Source of the DNA: Bidens hawaiensis
Lineage: Eukaryota; Streptophyta; Magnoliopsida; Asterales; Asteraceae
Reading direction: 5' to 3'
Length of the DNA stretch: 64,000 nucleotides
Assembly (NCBI GenBank): GCA_021521415.1
Contig: JAIQDT010001750.1
Location: 186,001 to 250,000 of the forward strand
Shown here: positions 33,413-44,929 of the stretch, piece by piece
Layout of the letters: each line of letters opens with the position of its first letter
How positions within the stretch are numbered: the stretch's first letter is position 1
Program-made: the position numbers and the translations under genes
Notes under the pieces: model-generated
Database searches by the model: none
Told to the model about the DNA's origin: nothing
Seen by the model: the letters and a program-made list of their open reading frames with translations, nothing else

Positions 33413-35233
33413 TGTCACACCCCGACTTAGGGCCTAGGCGTGACACCCGTAGTTGGTACCTGTTTTGAAAATATATTAGAGTTGCGGTTATTAGCGGAAG
33501 TCTTTGATTATAATACAATATTAATTTATCTTGAAAACCTCTTGAATAATAAATATTCAAGTATTTAATTTACAAACCTTTGTTTATTCTTGTTTACAAT
33601 ATTTTATTTATTAAAAACTGAGTCATCTCTATCTGCGAGCATCTATCTCCAAGAGTGACTCCTATCCCTTGCCATCTGTGCTATACTTGCTTTCCGTAAT
33701 TAGGGGAAAAATACGTCAGCTATATGTTGGTGAATCGTTGACTCTGAAAACATTTGATAGAGAAGATAGTTTTGAAACTAACTCAGTAGAAACGTCTCTT
33801 ACTTCTGGGAACTTGTGCCACTACCGTACACACACAATTATGGTTCTCCAAGAACTGATGCCTCCTTGGAGAAATTTCGTTATGTCTGTTAGCCTGCGGC
33901 CACGTAGCCTTGATTGATAGGTTAACAGATATGTTTGGATCCAGACACACGTGTACTCGGTCTGAGTTGCTTTTATTATCTACCTTGTGACTTAGGGATC
34001 ACGTAATCCCTTAAAAATTAGATATCACGTAATCTCATATTTGACTGACTTTTAAGATAAACAACCCGTTTATCTGACTGACTGAAAAAGGTTTAACGTA
34101 TTCACCTGTGATTGTGATTGTGATTGTGATTGTCTTTTCTGAATGATGTGGTGATCACGTTTGAAAACCCTCGTGAATGATTTATGATTGATCTATAATA
34201 AAATAATTTTATATAAATACCCGGATCGTCTCTTAATCCAGCTACAGACCTTTAGTCTGGTTTTGATAGCTATAAACCTTGACTGATCATTTGTTTGAAT
34301 AATATATTTAAACCCGTAGTCTTTTCATTTGTTTACAAATCATGTGTAAGTTTCTTCTTCATAAAGAAATATCTATTGATAGGTTTCTTCGTCAAGAAGA
34401 AACATTGAATTGACTATAACCCTGGTATGTAAAATCTTACGTTTCTTAGTTGTGAAGAAACTACTATATCTGCGTGTATATAAAAGCTTATGTTTCTTCA
34501 TGAAGAAACATCATTTTAACTATAACCTTTGCATATAATCATAATAATGATGATCAAGGTTTTGGGCTATACCCCTGACTATGGTCTAAGCCATATAAAA
34601 TAATAAAATAATATTTAGGTAGAATCCCTACTTTAATAAGTACTCGGGAATGTTGATACTAATACTGAATGACGGCTTGATTGGCAGAACCTTGTTTCCT
34701 GTTCGTTTAACTGATCAACGACGCGTCAGAACTCCGATTCTCGCACGAACTTCAAGAAAACGGACCTCGGAACTTCTTGGCAAAGCTAACACGCTTCCCA
34801 ACACTAAGTGTGTGTTTATGAATGTGAAAATAGGATGAAATAGGTAGAACCCGTAGCTGCCCTTTTATAGGCGAGTTTTGGCCACCATCGCGTAGCGCGA
34901 TAGGGCTTTCCTTACGGCCATCGCGTAGCGTGACGCTGCAATCCATGAGAGGCTGCCACGTGTTGACACGTGGTTGGCCACGTGTGTCCCTGGTTGCTTA
35001 ATGGGGTCATCGCGTAGCGCGATGCCCTTTTGATCCTGGACCATCACGTAGCGCGGCACCCCCTTTATCAGAATTTCTAGGGAATGGCATCGCGTAGCGC
35101 GATGATCAAATCTGTCCACCCATCGCGTTGCGCGATGGGTCTGGAAACCCAAATTTTTCGTTTTAACCCCTTTGAGTTTCAGAATTGTCACTTTTAGCCC
35201 AATACTTGAATGAGGTATTTTCGAGATGTTATA
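33413..35233 (-). repeat. 5' LTR of the gag-only element
   Basis: Plus-strand TGTCACACCCC..GAGATGTTATA (the last CA has become TA). Palindromes lie at 34,886-35,137, here closer to perfect symmetry than in the partner, before the minus-strand TATA near 34,865. Confidence 0.93.
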
Positions 35234-35262
35234 TCTAGTTTTGATGTTTTGTCAATAAACTC

Positions 35263-36340
35263 ATATAATATTAAAAAAAACACCAACTTTTTATTACGCT
35301 CGTGACTAAATCCACCAATGGTACTTGGCTAACGAGGAACATGATCAAATAGCATTAGACTATCCGTTGTGGTCTAGCGAATAACGGTGCGATTGGATCC
35401 ATGTCACTCGCAAACACCGCAACGGATGTCAAGCGAAAGGTGGCGCGATGGGTAAGTGTGAGTTGGCAATCGGCCGCGATAGGCAATCAAGTGAAGGGAT
35501 AGGCTGGCTAGCGGACAACGGGTTTAAGCGAATGGTGGCGCGATAGGCAAGGGATGTAGGGTTAAGTCCAACCAACGTCATGTGACGCGGTATGATATGA
35601 TGAATCTTGATGATAACTTCAACCATAACACATAACCTTATGTCAAGGAGCATGTGGTGGCGGTGTTGTAAAATATAGACGTGGCCGGAATTAAAAAAAC
35701 AATCAATCAAAACTAAGTTTTTCTTCATTGAAAGATATTAATATAAAAATCGTTTAGAAATACGTCAAGCCGGTTGCTAGATTATCAAACATCAATTTTC
35801 CAAAAATATAAATTTCCTCAGTAATCCGTCATTGTGATATTGTTATTTTTTTACATTAAATTTTCATAACTAACATATCTAATTTTGTATTTTTAATTTA
35901 TTAAATTATGTAAATAAAACTTATACTGACATATTTAGTCTTTCTATAAATTTGTGTACAGATTTTATTAAATTTTGAAATTTTTGTAAGAGTTTATAAT
36001 TTTTTAAATATTTTAGAAGTTCTATAAATTCTTAAAAATGTACAAGTTATAGAAACTATCCCAAATCTTTTTAACTTCAAATCCTATTTATGAAGAAGAA
36101 ATGAAATTTGCTGTTGGCCCACCCAATGTCGTCCTTCACCCAAGGGTGTCATCCACGCATAGCTTAATGATGAGGCGCTCCATTGCCACATGAGCTCATG
36201 ACGGGTAAGGATTTTTCTGTTGCAAGAAAACTTGGATGATCTCATTCTAATAGAAATAAAAAAGATTCATTTCTATTCAAATTTTAACATAAATTTCGTT
36301 TCTTATGCTCTTTCATGTTAGCGTGTGTTTGTTAATTGTT
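35263..36340. other. Unrecognised intergenic DNA
   Basis: Contains scattered GGTGGCGCGATGGGTAAG / GGTGGCGCGATAGGCAAG pieces (35,440-35,550), likely repeat remnants. No supported gene. Confidence 0.4.
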
Positions 36341-36344
36341 TATT

Positions 36345-36880
36345 TAACGACATAAGCAAATTTATTAAAGTTAAAACGACAAGTACAAAACATTCAGACT
36401 AGCAAGGCCCTAGTCAACACAACATCCCATACAACAATTACACTTTAAACTTACACCAATCATTCCATGATAAAAGAGGTTTTCCGGATCTATTTTTAGC
36501 CCAAAGATAATTAAGACCATTAATGCCACTCATAAAACCACCCACTGTCACCGTTGAACACTATGTCATTACGAGCCTTCCATCAAAACCATAACGAAAC
36601 AAGACAAACCGTAACGAAATACTTCGCCTTTTTCCTTCAGAATTTTACAAACTTATGAAGCTCAAGGATAACCCAAATATTAAAAGCGTAAATATAAGGA
36701 ACCTTGCTCCAAAGTGATATTGCTTGCCAAACCCCTTGAGCTAGACCACATGAAACAAAAATATGCCCGGCCGTCTCTTCCAACTCGCCGTGCACCGGAT
36801 AATCTACATAATCCATCATAATATTTCTCTTTGCCAATAACGTTAAAACCAGGACACCGTGTAGCAATAAATATTGATTT
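36345..36880 (-). pseudogene. LINE reverse transcriptase C-terminal (zf-RVT) remnant
   Basis: The frame ending 36,637 reads ..LAKRNIMMDY, GELEETAGHIFVSCGLAQGVWQ, then LHKFVKF, which resembles the zf-RVT region at the end of plant LINE polyproteins. One zinc-binding Cys is replaced. Further conserved pieces (SLWFWWKARNDIVF) follow past the stop. 5'-truncated and dead. Confidence 0.72.
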
Positions 36881-37179
36881 GAATTTCTTATCTAATTTAT
36901 TTTAGCCTATGCCTTTAAAAAAATAATAAAAAACTAATGTCTTTATAAAGTCATATCTCAAACTTTATTGTAATTTGAATGATAAAAGTGTTTCTTTAAT
37001 GGAAACCAATGCCGCTATTTATTGTACTCATATTTAGGTATTTTTATTTTTCAGTTTATGCTTATGTAATTATCTAAAACTTATAAGGAGTTGTTAAACA
37101 GCCTCGAGCCAAATGATTTTAAATAATTGGATACTCCAAAAGGTTGCTATTGTGGCTTGAAATCCCAAATTAGAAAGGC

Positions 37180-37620
37180 TTCAAACTTTGGTTTCATTTG
37201 CATCAAGACAAATTATATTAGTCATCATGGTTTATGCAAAACTTGCGGGTGTTGTTGTGAATCGGCAGATCATGCTTTCGTTTCTTGTCATTTTGGTTAG
37301 TCCATTTGGCAGATTATCTCACATTGGTGCAAAGTATTTTCTTCGTTCGATTTATGCTTTTGGTGTTAGAGATCTGTGGGAGTTAAACAAGTTCTTAAAG
37401 GTTCCCGTGAAAAAGGCTAAGGTAGTACATGACATTATTTTTACTACCTTACGGTGTTATGGAAGACGTGAAATGACTTGCTGCCTAATAATAAATTCAC
37501 TTCACTCGGTAAGATTGCGGAGGACATAAAATCTCTTGGTTTCCTTTGGATTAAGAACCAGTCACGGTGTATTTATACCGGATCGGAGGATCGAAGAAGT
37601 TTTAATATACTGCAGTATGG
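37180..37620 (+). pseudogene. Second LINE zf-RVT remnant, opposite strand
   Basis: The plus-strand frame reads CCESADHAFVSCHFG, SIWQIISHWCKVF and, later, NNKFTSLGKIAEDI and LGFLWIKNQSRC, with stops between. These match the same end of a LINE polyprotein, but from a different copy than the one at 36,345. Confidence 0.7.
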
Positions 37621-37744
37621 GCTAAACTTGTCTGGGTTCGCTGTCAACTTCAATTCCAAAGAAGTTTTTATTAGAGAGAATACTTACTATATAGTATATA
37701 ATATATTATTAGAGTTTGATTATTTATACTGTTACCATAATTAG

Positions 37745-38270
37745 GAGATTGCATTTGATTATGTTTTCCTGCATTTTACTCATTATACTCATATATATAG
37801 TTGATCAACAATACATTACGCCTTTCAGGGTTTTCATTATTCTACAGTTTTAAGTTCTTGTTTAATGAAGAAGTTTTAGTACATGCGTAAGAGTTGGTTT
37901 TAGGATGTCAACTTCAATTCCGAAGAACTCAAACGACATGAGGATCCTCAAGCAAAGGTGATTGATAATTAACCCTCTTTTGTAGGTAATGACATGTTTT
38001 ATGCCTTTCACATGTGGGAAACGTTTACAAGATTCAAAATAAGTAAAAAACCCGCAATGTAGATCAAAAGACATGCAAAGGACATATTGATGTATATAAA
38101 AATATATATTTTTTAAGCATCAAATAATTTTTAAAAATGTATCTTTTATTATATTATTCAATTCAAATTGCTATTTATTATATTATTTTCTATTTGTAGG
38201 TTTATTCCAACCTCAAACGAAGAAACGACTGGATACACGGACAAAATTAAAGAAATTATGTATTAGTCAG
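37745..38270. other. AT-rich DNA, nothing recognised
   Basis: No gene or repeat boundary seen. Confidence 0.4.
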
Positions 38271-39276
38271 CCTAACACGCATTTTTCAGTGACCACCCCT
38301 TTTGGTCACATTTACAAAATAAGACAAAATCTGATGGATCAAACATGGGATCGTGCCTCATGTATCACACCCTGTGGTCACCTTTCCAAAAGAAGACAAA
38401 AATCAGGCATCAGATCACATGGTCGTGCCTCATATACCACACCCCCTATGACCCCTAATAAAATATTTCAAAAATATAAGAATCTGTCAGCCAAAATACG
38501 GGGCCGTGCCCCATGTACCACGCCCCCGTGTTGAGTAATCATATGTACGATCTGACACGCATTAATTGCACATGCGAAATAATCCACGGGGTTGTGCTCG
38601 GCTGCTCAGACAACCTATAAATAGATTGCATGCCTCATTGCATTGGGCGTGCTCGGAGAGGATTTGGACGAGTTTATCACTTAAAAACACTCATTTTTCA
38701 CTCAAGTTGAAGATCAATTAGTTTGAAGGTTTGGAATCGTCCACCATCATCATCCATCATCATTGAATGAAAATTCATCAACAAATTGGTTAGATTGTTC
38801 TAAGTTTAATCATGTATCTGTCATCTTCATCTTCTTTGATGTTTATTGTCATGCTTATCATGAGCTAAACTTATATTTACCATCCAAATCTATGATGGAA
38901 CTTAACTCCAGTTGATGATTATATTGAATATGTGATTTAGTTTTTGTGAAGTAATGATTATTTTGTAATTATTCTTTGATGAAACATGTTTTGTCACCTC
39001 AATCTATTAATTCAAGATTGATGATTAATATCTTTAAAACAAACTTTTATGAGTGCAGAGAGGCCTCATTATCCGAGTTCGTTGGTTTATACAAACTGGA
39101 AAGGACTTTACTTGCGTGATTATCCGAGTACGTTGGTTGTTACCAACTAGAAAGGACCTTACTTGCTCGATTTACACATGTCTCATAGAATTGTATGGTT
39201 TTACTATTATATATATCAAAACTTGTGTGAACTCACAAACTATTTATTTAGTTGACTTTTATTATATATATATATA

Positions 39277-39595
39277 TAGAGGAGATTTCAATTAAGAACC
39301 CCTTTGAGTTTTAAGAACTCGAAAGAACTCAGTGTAACGATTTTTTTTTGAATTTTTTTTACACATGCGTAATATATGTAAGTTACATACACGTAAAAAA
39401 ATTACAGAACTTTTTACATATGTGTAACGGACGTAAAAGTTAGTGTAACCACTTACATATTTATTCTCTCTCATACTTTGACTTTTTTGCCAGATTTAAT
39501 CTCAACCACATATTCCAATTCATTTAATTAAATGTGTGGCCTAGAGTTGAGTTCTTAAGTTCTTAAAACTCAACATGGTTATCAAAATATCCCTC

Positions 39596-39602
<7 letters not shown>
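39277..39602. mobile_element. (TA)n-flanked MITE, family A
   Basis: The ends GAGGAGATTTCAATTAAGAACC..GAGTTTTAAGAACTC and ..GTTCTTAAAACTCAACATGG..CCCTCCCCTATA are imperfect inversions. TATATA tracts lie on both sides. About 325 bp, non-coding. Confidence 0.65.
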
Positions 39603-39640
<38 letters not shown>

Positions 39641-39642
<2 letters not shown>

Positions 39643-40925
39643 CTTAAGTTCATAAGAGAAATGAGATTATTGTGAGAAATGTAAGAAATGAATATGAACC
39701 ACTAGTTTTATTTTATGTTTTAAATGTTTAAAAAAATGTAAATGCAACAATAAATGCATTCTCTCTCTTCAATTAATACAACTAATATAACCATAATAAA
39801 TCCCTCTCTTTTCAATTAATATAACTAATATAACCAAAATAAATCCTCTCTAATTAATAAATATCAAAACATAATATTTTTTTTCAATTGATATACTTAG
39901 AAAAATTATTGTTATAAATAATAATAAAAAAATATCATACAAATGTTTTCATTAAATATAAACTATAAATATACAACATACACAAAATTATATAACCTAC
40001 ACTTGTTTTGAGCAATAAAAACGTACAACATATAAAAAAGTATACAACTTACATACGTAATTCGACATCAACAATTATATAAACTAGACAAAGATACACA
40101 CATCCTATACGTGTGTAGGCTATATGTTTTCTTATTCTTAGAACAAGTGTATGTTACATGTTTTTGTGCATGTTGTATATTCTTTATTGACATTTAATGC
40201 TAACATATGTAAGATAGTTTTTATATTATTCATTACAATGTATCTACGTGTTGATGGATATTGATATATTGAGTTGAAAGAAATTGGTTTTGGATAGAAA
40301 AAATATTTAATGTATGAATAAATTGTATTTAAATGTGTAGGATAAAATTTTCGAGTGTAGGTTATATGTTTTTCGTGTGTAGGTTATACGTTTTCGTGTG
40401 CGTGTGTAGTTTATTGATGCTGAATTTTGTGTGTCGGTTATATATTTTTCATGTGTAGGTTATATGTTTTCTTATTCTTAGAACAAGTGTAGGTTATATG
40501 TTTGTGTGTAGGTTGTATACTTTTTTGTTGATATTTAATGTAAACACGTGTAAGATAGTTTTTTGTACTATTAATTACAATGTAAATACGTGTTGATGGA
40601 TATTAATATATTGAGTTGGAAGAAATAGGTTTTGGATAAAAAGAAATTTTAATGTATGAATAAATTGTACTTGTGTAGGATAAAAATTCAAGAGAGAAAA
40701 AAATACGTTATAAAAATAAATGAATTTTTAATATTTGTCAATTATAATAATTTGATTAGTTATATTAATTAAATAGATAACTATTATATTTATTAGTTAT
40801 ATTAATTGAAGAGAGAGCATACATTAATACTTTCCTCATTTATCTTTAAGTATTTAAAACCTAAATTAAAATTATTGGTTCATATTCATTTCTCACAGTA
40901 ATTTCATTTCTCTCCTGAACCATCA

Positions 40926-40932
<7 letters not shown>
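39641..40932. mobile_element. (TA)n-flanked element, family B, 1.3 kb
   Basis: The termini GGCTTAAGTTCATAAGAGAAATGAGATTA.. and ..TAATTTCATTTCTCTCCTGAACCATCACC are inverted over about 100 bp (GAGAAATG, ATGAATATGAACCA). It lies between two long (TA)n tracts. The interior has an imperfect ~340-bp tandem repeat (GTTTTCTTATTCTTAGAACA at about 40,117 and 40,458). Confidence 0.65.

Positions 40933-41000
<68 letters not shown>
40929..41000. repeat. (TA)n microsatellite
   Basis: About 35 TA units next to the family B element; another tract lies at 39,600-39,640. Confidence 0.9.
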
Positions 41001-41003
<3 letters not shown>

Positions 41004-41435
41004 CTACATGACAATCTTTAGAGAATGAGACTTGAAGAAGACACTAGAACTTATGTTATAATAATAAATGGACAAGCTATTTAATTGTTCACATAATTTT
41101 CTTGTATTTCTTGTTACAAACTTGTGTACTTGATCTTTAAATTAATTAATGATAATATTGTCGCTTAATAGTGTCACATGTGTATTGAGCAATCTACACG
41201 TCATATTCAGACATTTTCGCTTAAACCGGGGTGTTACAGGATTGTTGATCATGCATTTCATATATATTGTGGTAGGATAAAATACAAACAACTTATAACA
41301 TGAATAATACAATAGCATTAAAATAATTATGCTAACACTATAACACTTATTATTATATTTTGAAGTAGATTAATAATAATAATATAACTCTAATTAACTT
41401 TATAATAACACAAGAGTTATTTAACTGCAATAAAA

Positions 41436-41709
41436 TAATCCAGAGTCATTATTATGCATTTACATCCTTTTCTCTATATTCAAACATAAAATTACACTAA
41501 AAGTAATCCAGAGTCATTTTTTTTTTTTTTTTGAACATTCAATCTTTCCTCCTACTATTTACATTATATCGTCAATGCCAGGAATCGAACCCTGGACCTC
41601 TCACCAAAAGGCCAAAGCCTTTACCATCCCACAAAGTGGTGATGGCTTCATTATTATGCATTTACATCCTTTTCTTTATATTCAAACCTAAAATTACACT
41701 AAAAGTAAC
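41436..41709. repeat. 68-bp tandem duplication, second copy split by a SINE
   Basis: TAATCCAGAGTCATTATTAT.. starts at 41,436 and again at 41,504. The second copy is interrupted after CAGAGTCAT by the SINE and resumes at TCATTATTAT (about 41,647). Confidence 0.85.
41518..41646 (-). mobile_element. tRNA-derived SINE
   Basis: On the minus strand: an A-box-like GGATGGTAAAGGCT, then B box GGTTCGATTCC 40-50 bp on, a short body, and an A tail (the T run 41,517-41,532). Length about 130 bp. A short TCAT flank duplication is compatible with insertion. Confidence 0.82.
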
Positions 41710-42234
41710 TTCTCTTTATTTATTAATTAAATAATTATTTTTTTATATAGTAATTACTCTTTCTAACTCTTCAACTCACAACCATTTAAAAAATATATAT
41801 ATTAAAAAATTAATATGATGAAACAATAATTTTTTAAATATATAAAAAAATCATTATATTTAAAGTTTCCTCTGCATTATAAAAACTCCACTTAGAACCA
41901 AATAGGAGATAAAATATGAATGATCTTATTACTCTAGTTTATAATAATAATAATAAATAACAATATTTTCCCAAAAAGTTTACATACCATTTTCATGTTA
42001 TGAAGTTCGCCCTTGAGGGGACTAACGACTTGGGCAACTTATTATTATTTAGTAATTTATAATTAATAAATTTCAAAATAAATTGTTTGATTTTAGATGG
42101 TTGTGGGTTAATTCATTGCCATATTTTCTAAAAAAAAAAAAGACGTAAGATCACGTATAATTGGATACTATAGTGTTATTATATGGGTGGATAAAGCTTC
42201 TATACTATTTCTTGGACATTATGAGGCGTTATAA

Positions 42235-42544
42235 GACCATGTGTAGTGGATGGAGCTCATGTGGGGACGTTTTGCGTCATGTTGTGCCACGTTAGCATAA
42301 GGGTTCTTTTTGGCTAAAAAAGGTGTAGTGGATATAGCCCATTCAAACCATTACATCATTATTATTCTATTATTTTTTATTAGAAAAAAACAAATAACAA
42401 GCCCACCTATCACCTTCCACCTCCCTCCCCCCTGTTTCCGGCGCTTTGTGGGAGGCGCTCCCCCCTTCCAAAGCGCCCCGGAGACGGTGTTCCCGACCCT
42501 TTGGGGGCGACATGGGGGTGGGAAGCGCCCCACTACACATGATC
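42235..42544. mobile_element. Harbinger-type MITE
   Basis: The termini GACCATGTGTAGTGG and CCACTACACATGATC are inverted. Flanks are TAA and CAA (3-bp duplication with one change). The interior is GC-rich near the right end. Non-coding. Confidence 0.6.
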
Positions 42545-42842
42545 CAAGGACATGAGCGGTTTTACAATAAAGTCTATATGTGTTTTGAAATAGTAATGAT
42601 TAAAGGAGCATTATCATTATAATTTTTTTTACTAAAAAGAGTGAAGATGATTGACGGAAAACGTCTCTTAAACCTTAAATGGCATTAACCAATATTCATT
42701 GCCGAAACATTCAATAATCACTCTACCATTGGATGGTGTGTGTGCTCAGATATTTATCACGGCTAATTTGTTGCCACCGACCTATTGCCTTCATTTTTAC
42801 CATTACATAAACTTTGAATATTATAATGTAATTTAAAGCAAT

Positions 42843-42955
42843 GGGGTTAGTGGTTCATTGACAAAGACAAATTCTTTAAAACACTGAGGGATTAAAAGAT
42901 TTTGAGTTCAAATCACATATATGATAGAAATTCTCCGTTAAAAACAATATGAAAA
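42843..42955 (+). mobile_element. SINE-like relic
   Basis: GGGGTTAGTGGTTCATTG resembles an A box region and GAGTTCAAATCAC a decayed B box, at suitable spacing. No clear tail or target duplication. Confidence 0.35.
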
Positions 42956-42959
42956 AAAT

Positions 42960-43600
42960 CATTTGGCATAGAGATATCATCACAATAATCAAGTCCTTTC
43001 TATAATTTTGTGGAAGGTCTCACATGGTTGAAATTATATGGTATCATACATCAAATATTCTTCAAATTTGCAACCAATGTGTACCATGTCCTGATGTCCT
43101 TTTGGACATATTGACTAGTGCTTTTAGATAACTTTTATTTATTAATCTTTATTTAGCATAATTAGATGGTATAACCCTACCACTTTACTTCTTTACTACA
43201 CCCATACCCTACCAAACTCTACAACCTTATTCCAAATTATTTAAAACTAAAACTTATGGTGGTAAGAGCACCAAAGGAGTTGATTTTGATGCCAAATAAA
43301 GGCCATGATGTGGTTGATGAAGTTTGAGCTCTTTTTAATCATAGTTGACATGTTCATATTGGGGCCTATGTAAATAAATACAAGGGCATTTCTTTTCCAT
43401 TAGATGTGACATTATGAAATCACATATCTATACACCCTTATGCTTGCCTTAATGACATTACATTCCCTCTAAACTTTTGCAAGTTTCACATGGACAAAAC
43501 GTTGGAGCAAATGAACGAAACTTATAGACCCAATTAGGACGTATTGATGCGAGACATTATGGGTATTTATACCGGTTACAACCTAGATGAGACAATAGGA
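42960..43600. other. Intergenic DNA
   Basis: No gene or repeat supported. Confidence 0.4.
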
Positions 43601-43620
43601 TTGATGCGAGTTAGGTGGAT

Positions 43621-43838
43621 GATTAATCTTCTGTAAACTACATGCAAATCTATCTAATAAACATGACTATCATTTGGTTTCAAAACTATACACCAAGCCA
43701 TGCAACTCGGGAAAATAAGCCATCATAGTTTTGATTAATCTTCTGTAAACTACATGCAAATCTATCTAATAAACATGACTATCATTTGGTTTCAAAACTA
43801 TACACCAAGCCATGCAACTCGGGAAAATAAGCCATCAT
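43621..43838. repeat. Perfect 106-bp tandem duplication
   Basis: The block beginning GATTAATCTTCTGTAAACTA occurs at 43,621 and 43,733 with no difference that I can see; a 6-bp spacer AGTTTT separates them. Confidence 0.92.
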
Positions 43839-44732
43839 CAACTGGCTTGAACAGAGGCTTTGTCAATTCACAGAGATGTGATATGAAACATCTAACTCGT
43901 CTTAGAAGGATGTTTTAAATCTTCTTGAAGTATGGGTGTCATATACTTTCTATCATATCATGTTTCAAACTACATAGCACCTTTTAATAGATTGTAACGC
44001 ATTTTATAATCATTTCCTTATTTACGAATACAAATAAAAATAAGAACATCTCTAATAGAAGCTTACAAAAAGAAAGCTGGCTTGTGATCTTAATTCATCT
44101 TAAATCTTTTCAAATCATTCAAAATACTCTTGAATGTCACACTAACATATGAACTTATCGTAGCTTGTGAAGTTTTATCTTAGTTTCATTTGTGTCATTA
44201 AACTAGTTATCTTTACTCGTGTTAAATGTGATATATATAACCATCTTATTAAACATGCACCTGCTAGTGTTTAAGAAAACAAGTTTAGTTAAAACATGTA
44301 TATGTTTGGTTCAGTGTTAAACACGTCAAGTCATGCTTGATCTGTCTAATAGAATTCGACACACGTATAGGTGTAAGTCCTAAGTATTAATTTTGGTAAT
44401 GACTTTTAACGTGTACATGAGTAGAGGGCATGTTCATCAAATAACATGTTTGGATGATTTCTGGAATTTCAAAATTAAAGCAAGTTGATTAAAGAGTAAA
44501 GGGCATAAAGTGTTTTATATTTTTATATTTATTTTTGATGACAAGGAGATGTTAATTGAGATGAGATGATGGGTTTTGTGTTTGTCTCACCCTTTCCCCA
44601 CAAACACATTTCACCCCACAAGAAAACTTGAGTGGGGTCCTTTTCTTGTGGTACTCAACTACTCATGCTCGTTTCTTTTCATAATTACGTACACTTTACA
44701 ATGCACAAGGTACAAATAAGTGTGCTCATCCG

Positions 44733-44736
<4 letters not shown>

Positions 44737-44767
<31 letters not shown>

Positions 44768-44768
44768 T
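44737..44768. repeat. (ATT)n microsatellite
   Basis: About ten units. Confidence 0.9.
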
Positions 44769-44929
44769 ATTAATTTTGTTTTTTAAACGGCTATTTTGTT
44801 AATGTAAAGAAATAAAACGTTGGTGTAAAGATATATAAATTTGATTCATAAACTATGAATATGTAATAAGTATAGAATATAAAGTATTAAAATATTATTT
44901 ATTTTAAGCTGTACATAAATGAGTTGGTC

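Larger units (their letters stand above)
28088..35233 (-). mobile_element. Gag-only LTR retrotransposon (non-autonomous), 7.1 kb
   Basis: LTRs of 1825 and 1821 bp are flanked by ACTAG (28,083-28,087) and TCTAG (35,234-35,238). The empty site is known from the opposite arm of the host MULE (14,511-14,530), which confirms both boundaries. The minus-strand PBS at the right LTR and polypurine tract at the left LTR set the direction. The 3.5-kb interior encodes only a damaged gypsy-type gag; there is no protease, RT or integrase. LTRs differ by about 2-3 % by eye, so it is older than the neighbouring Retand insertion. Confidence 0.9.
14501..35253. mobile_element. Non-autonomous Mutator-like element, split by two LTR retrotransposons
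   Basis: The left end GACAAAACATCAAAACTAG (14,501) is the inverse of the right end CTAG TTTTGATGTTTTGTC (ending 35,253). The inversion continues for roughly 350-400 bp: 14,501-14,870 against 27,830-28,087 plus 35,234-35,253, including the CT/GA microsatellite and the matching ACGTTTTTTCAATGG block. The flanks are AATAAACTA (14,492-14,500) and AATAAACTC (35,254-35,262), a 9-bp duplication with one mismatch, as expected for MULEs. Without the two inserts the element is about 1.4 kb and has no transposase frame. The interior is Pro/Gly-type coding-like sequence with no protein that I recognise. Confidence 0.75.
38280..41237 (+). repeat. LTR-like region with GC-rich repeat array, TATA and two nested MITEs
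   Basis: Imperfect repeats of GGTCGTGCCTCATATACCACACCCC type (38,300-38,600) precede CCTATAAATAGATTGC (about 38,616). The sequence then continues, interrupted by (TA)n tracts and two MITEs, to CCGGGGTGTTACA at 41,237, a typical LTR 3' end. The start and target duplication were not found, so solo versus truncated LTR is open. Confidence 0.5.

Noticed and set aside
42351..42555. Pro/Gly-rich frames on both strands near 42.4 kb
   Set aside because: Explained by the GC-rich subterminal region of the Harbinger-type MITE.
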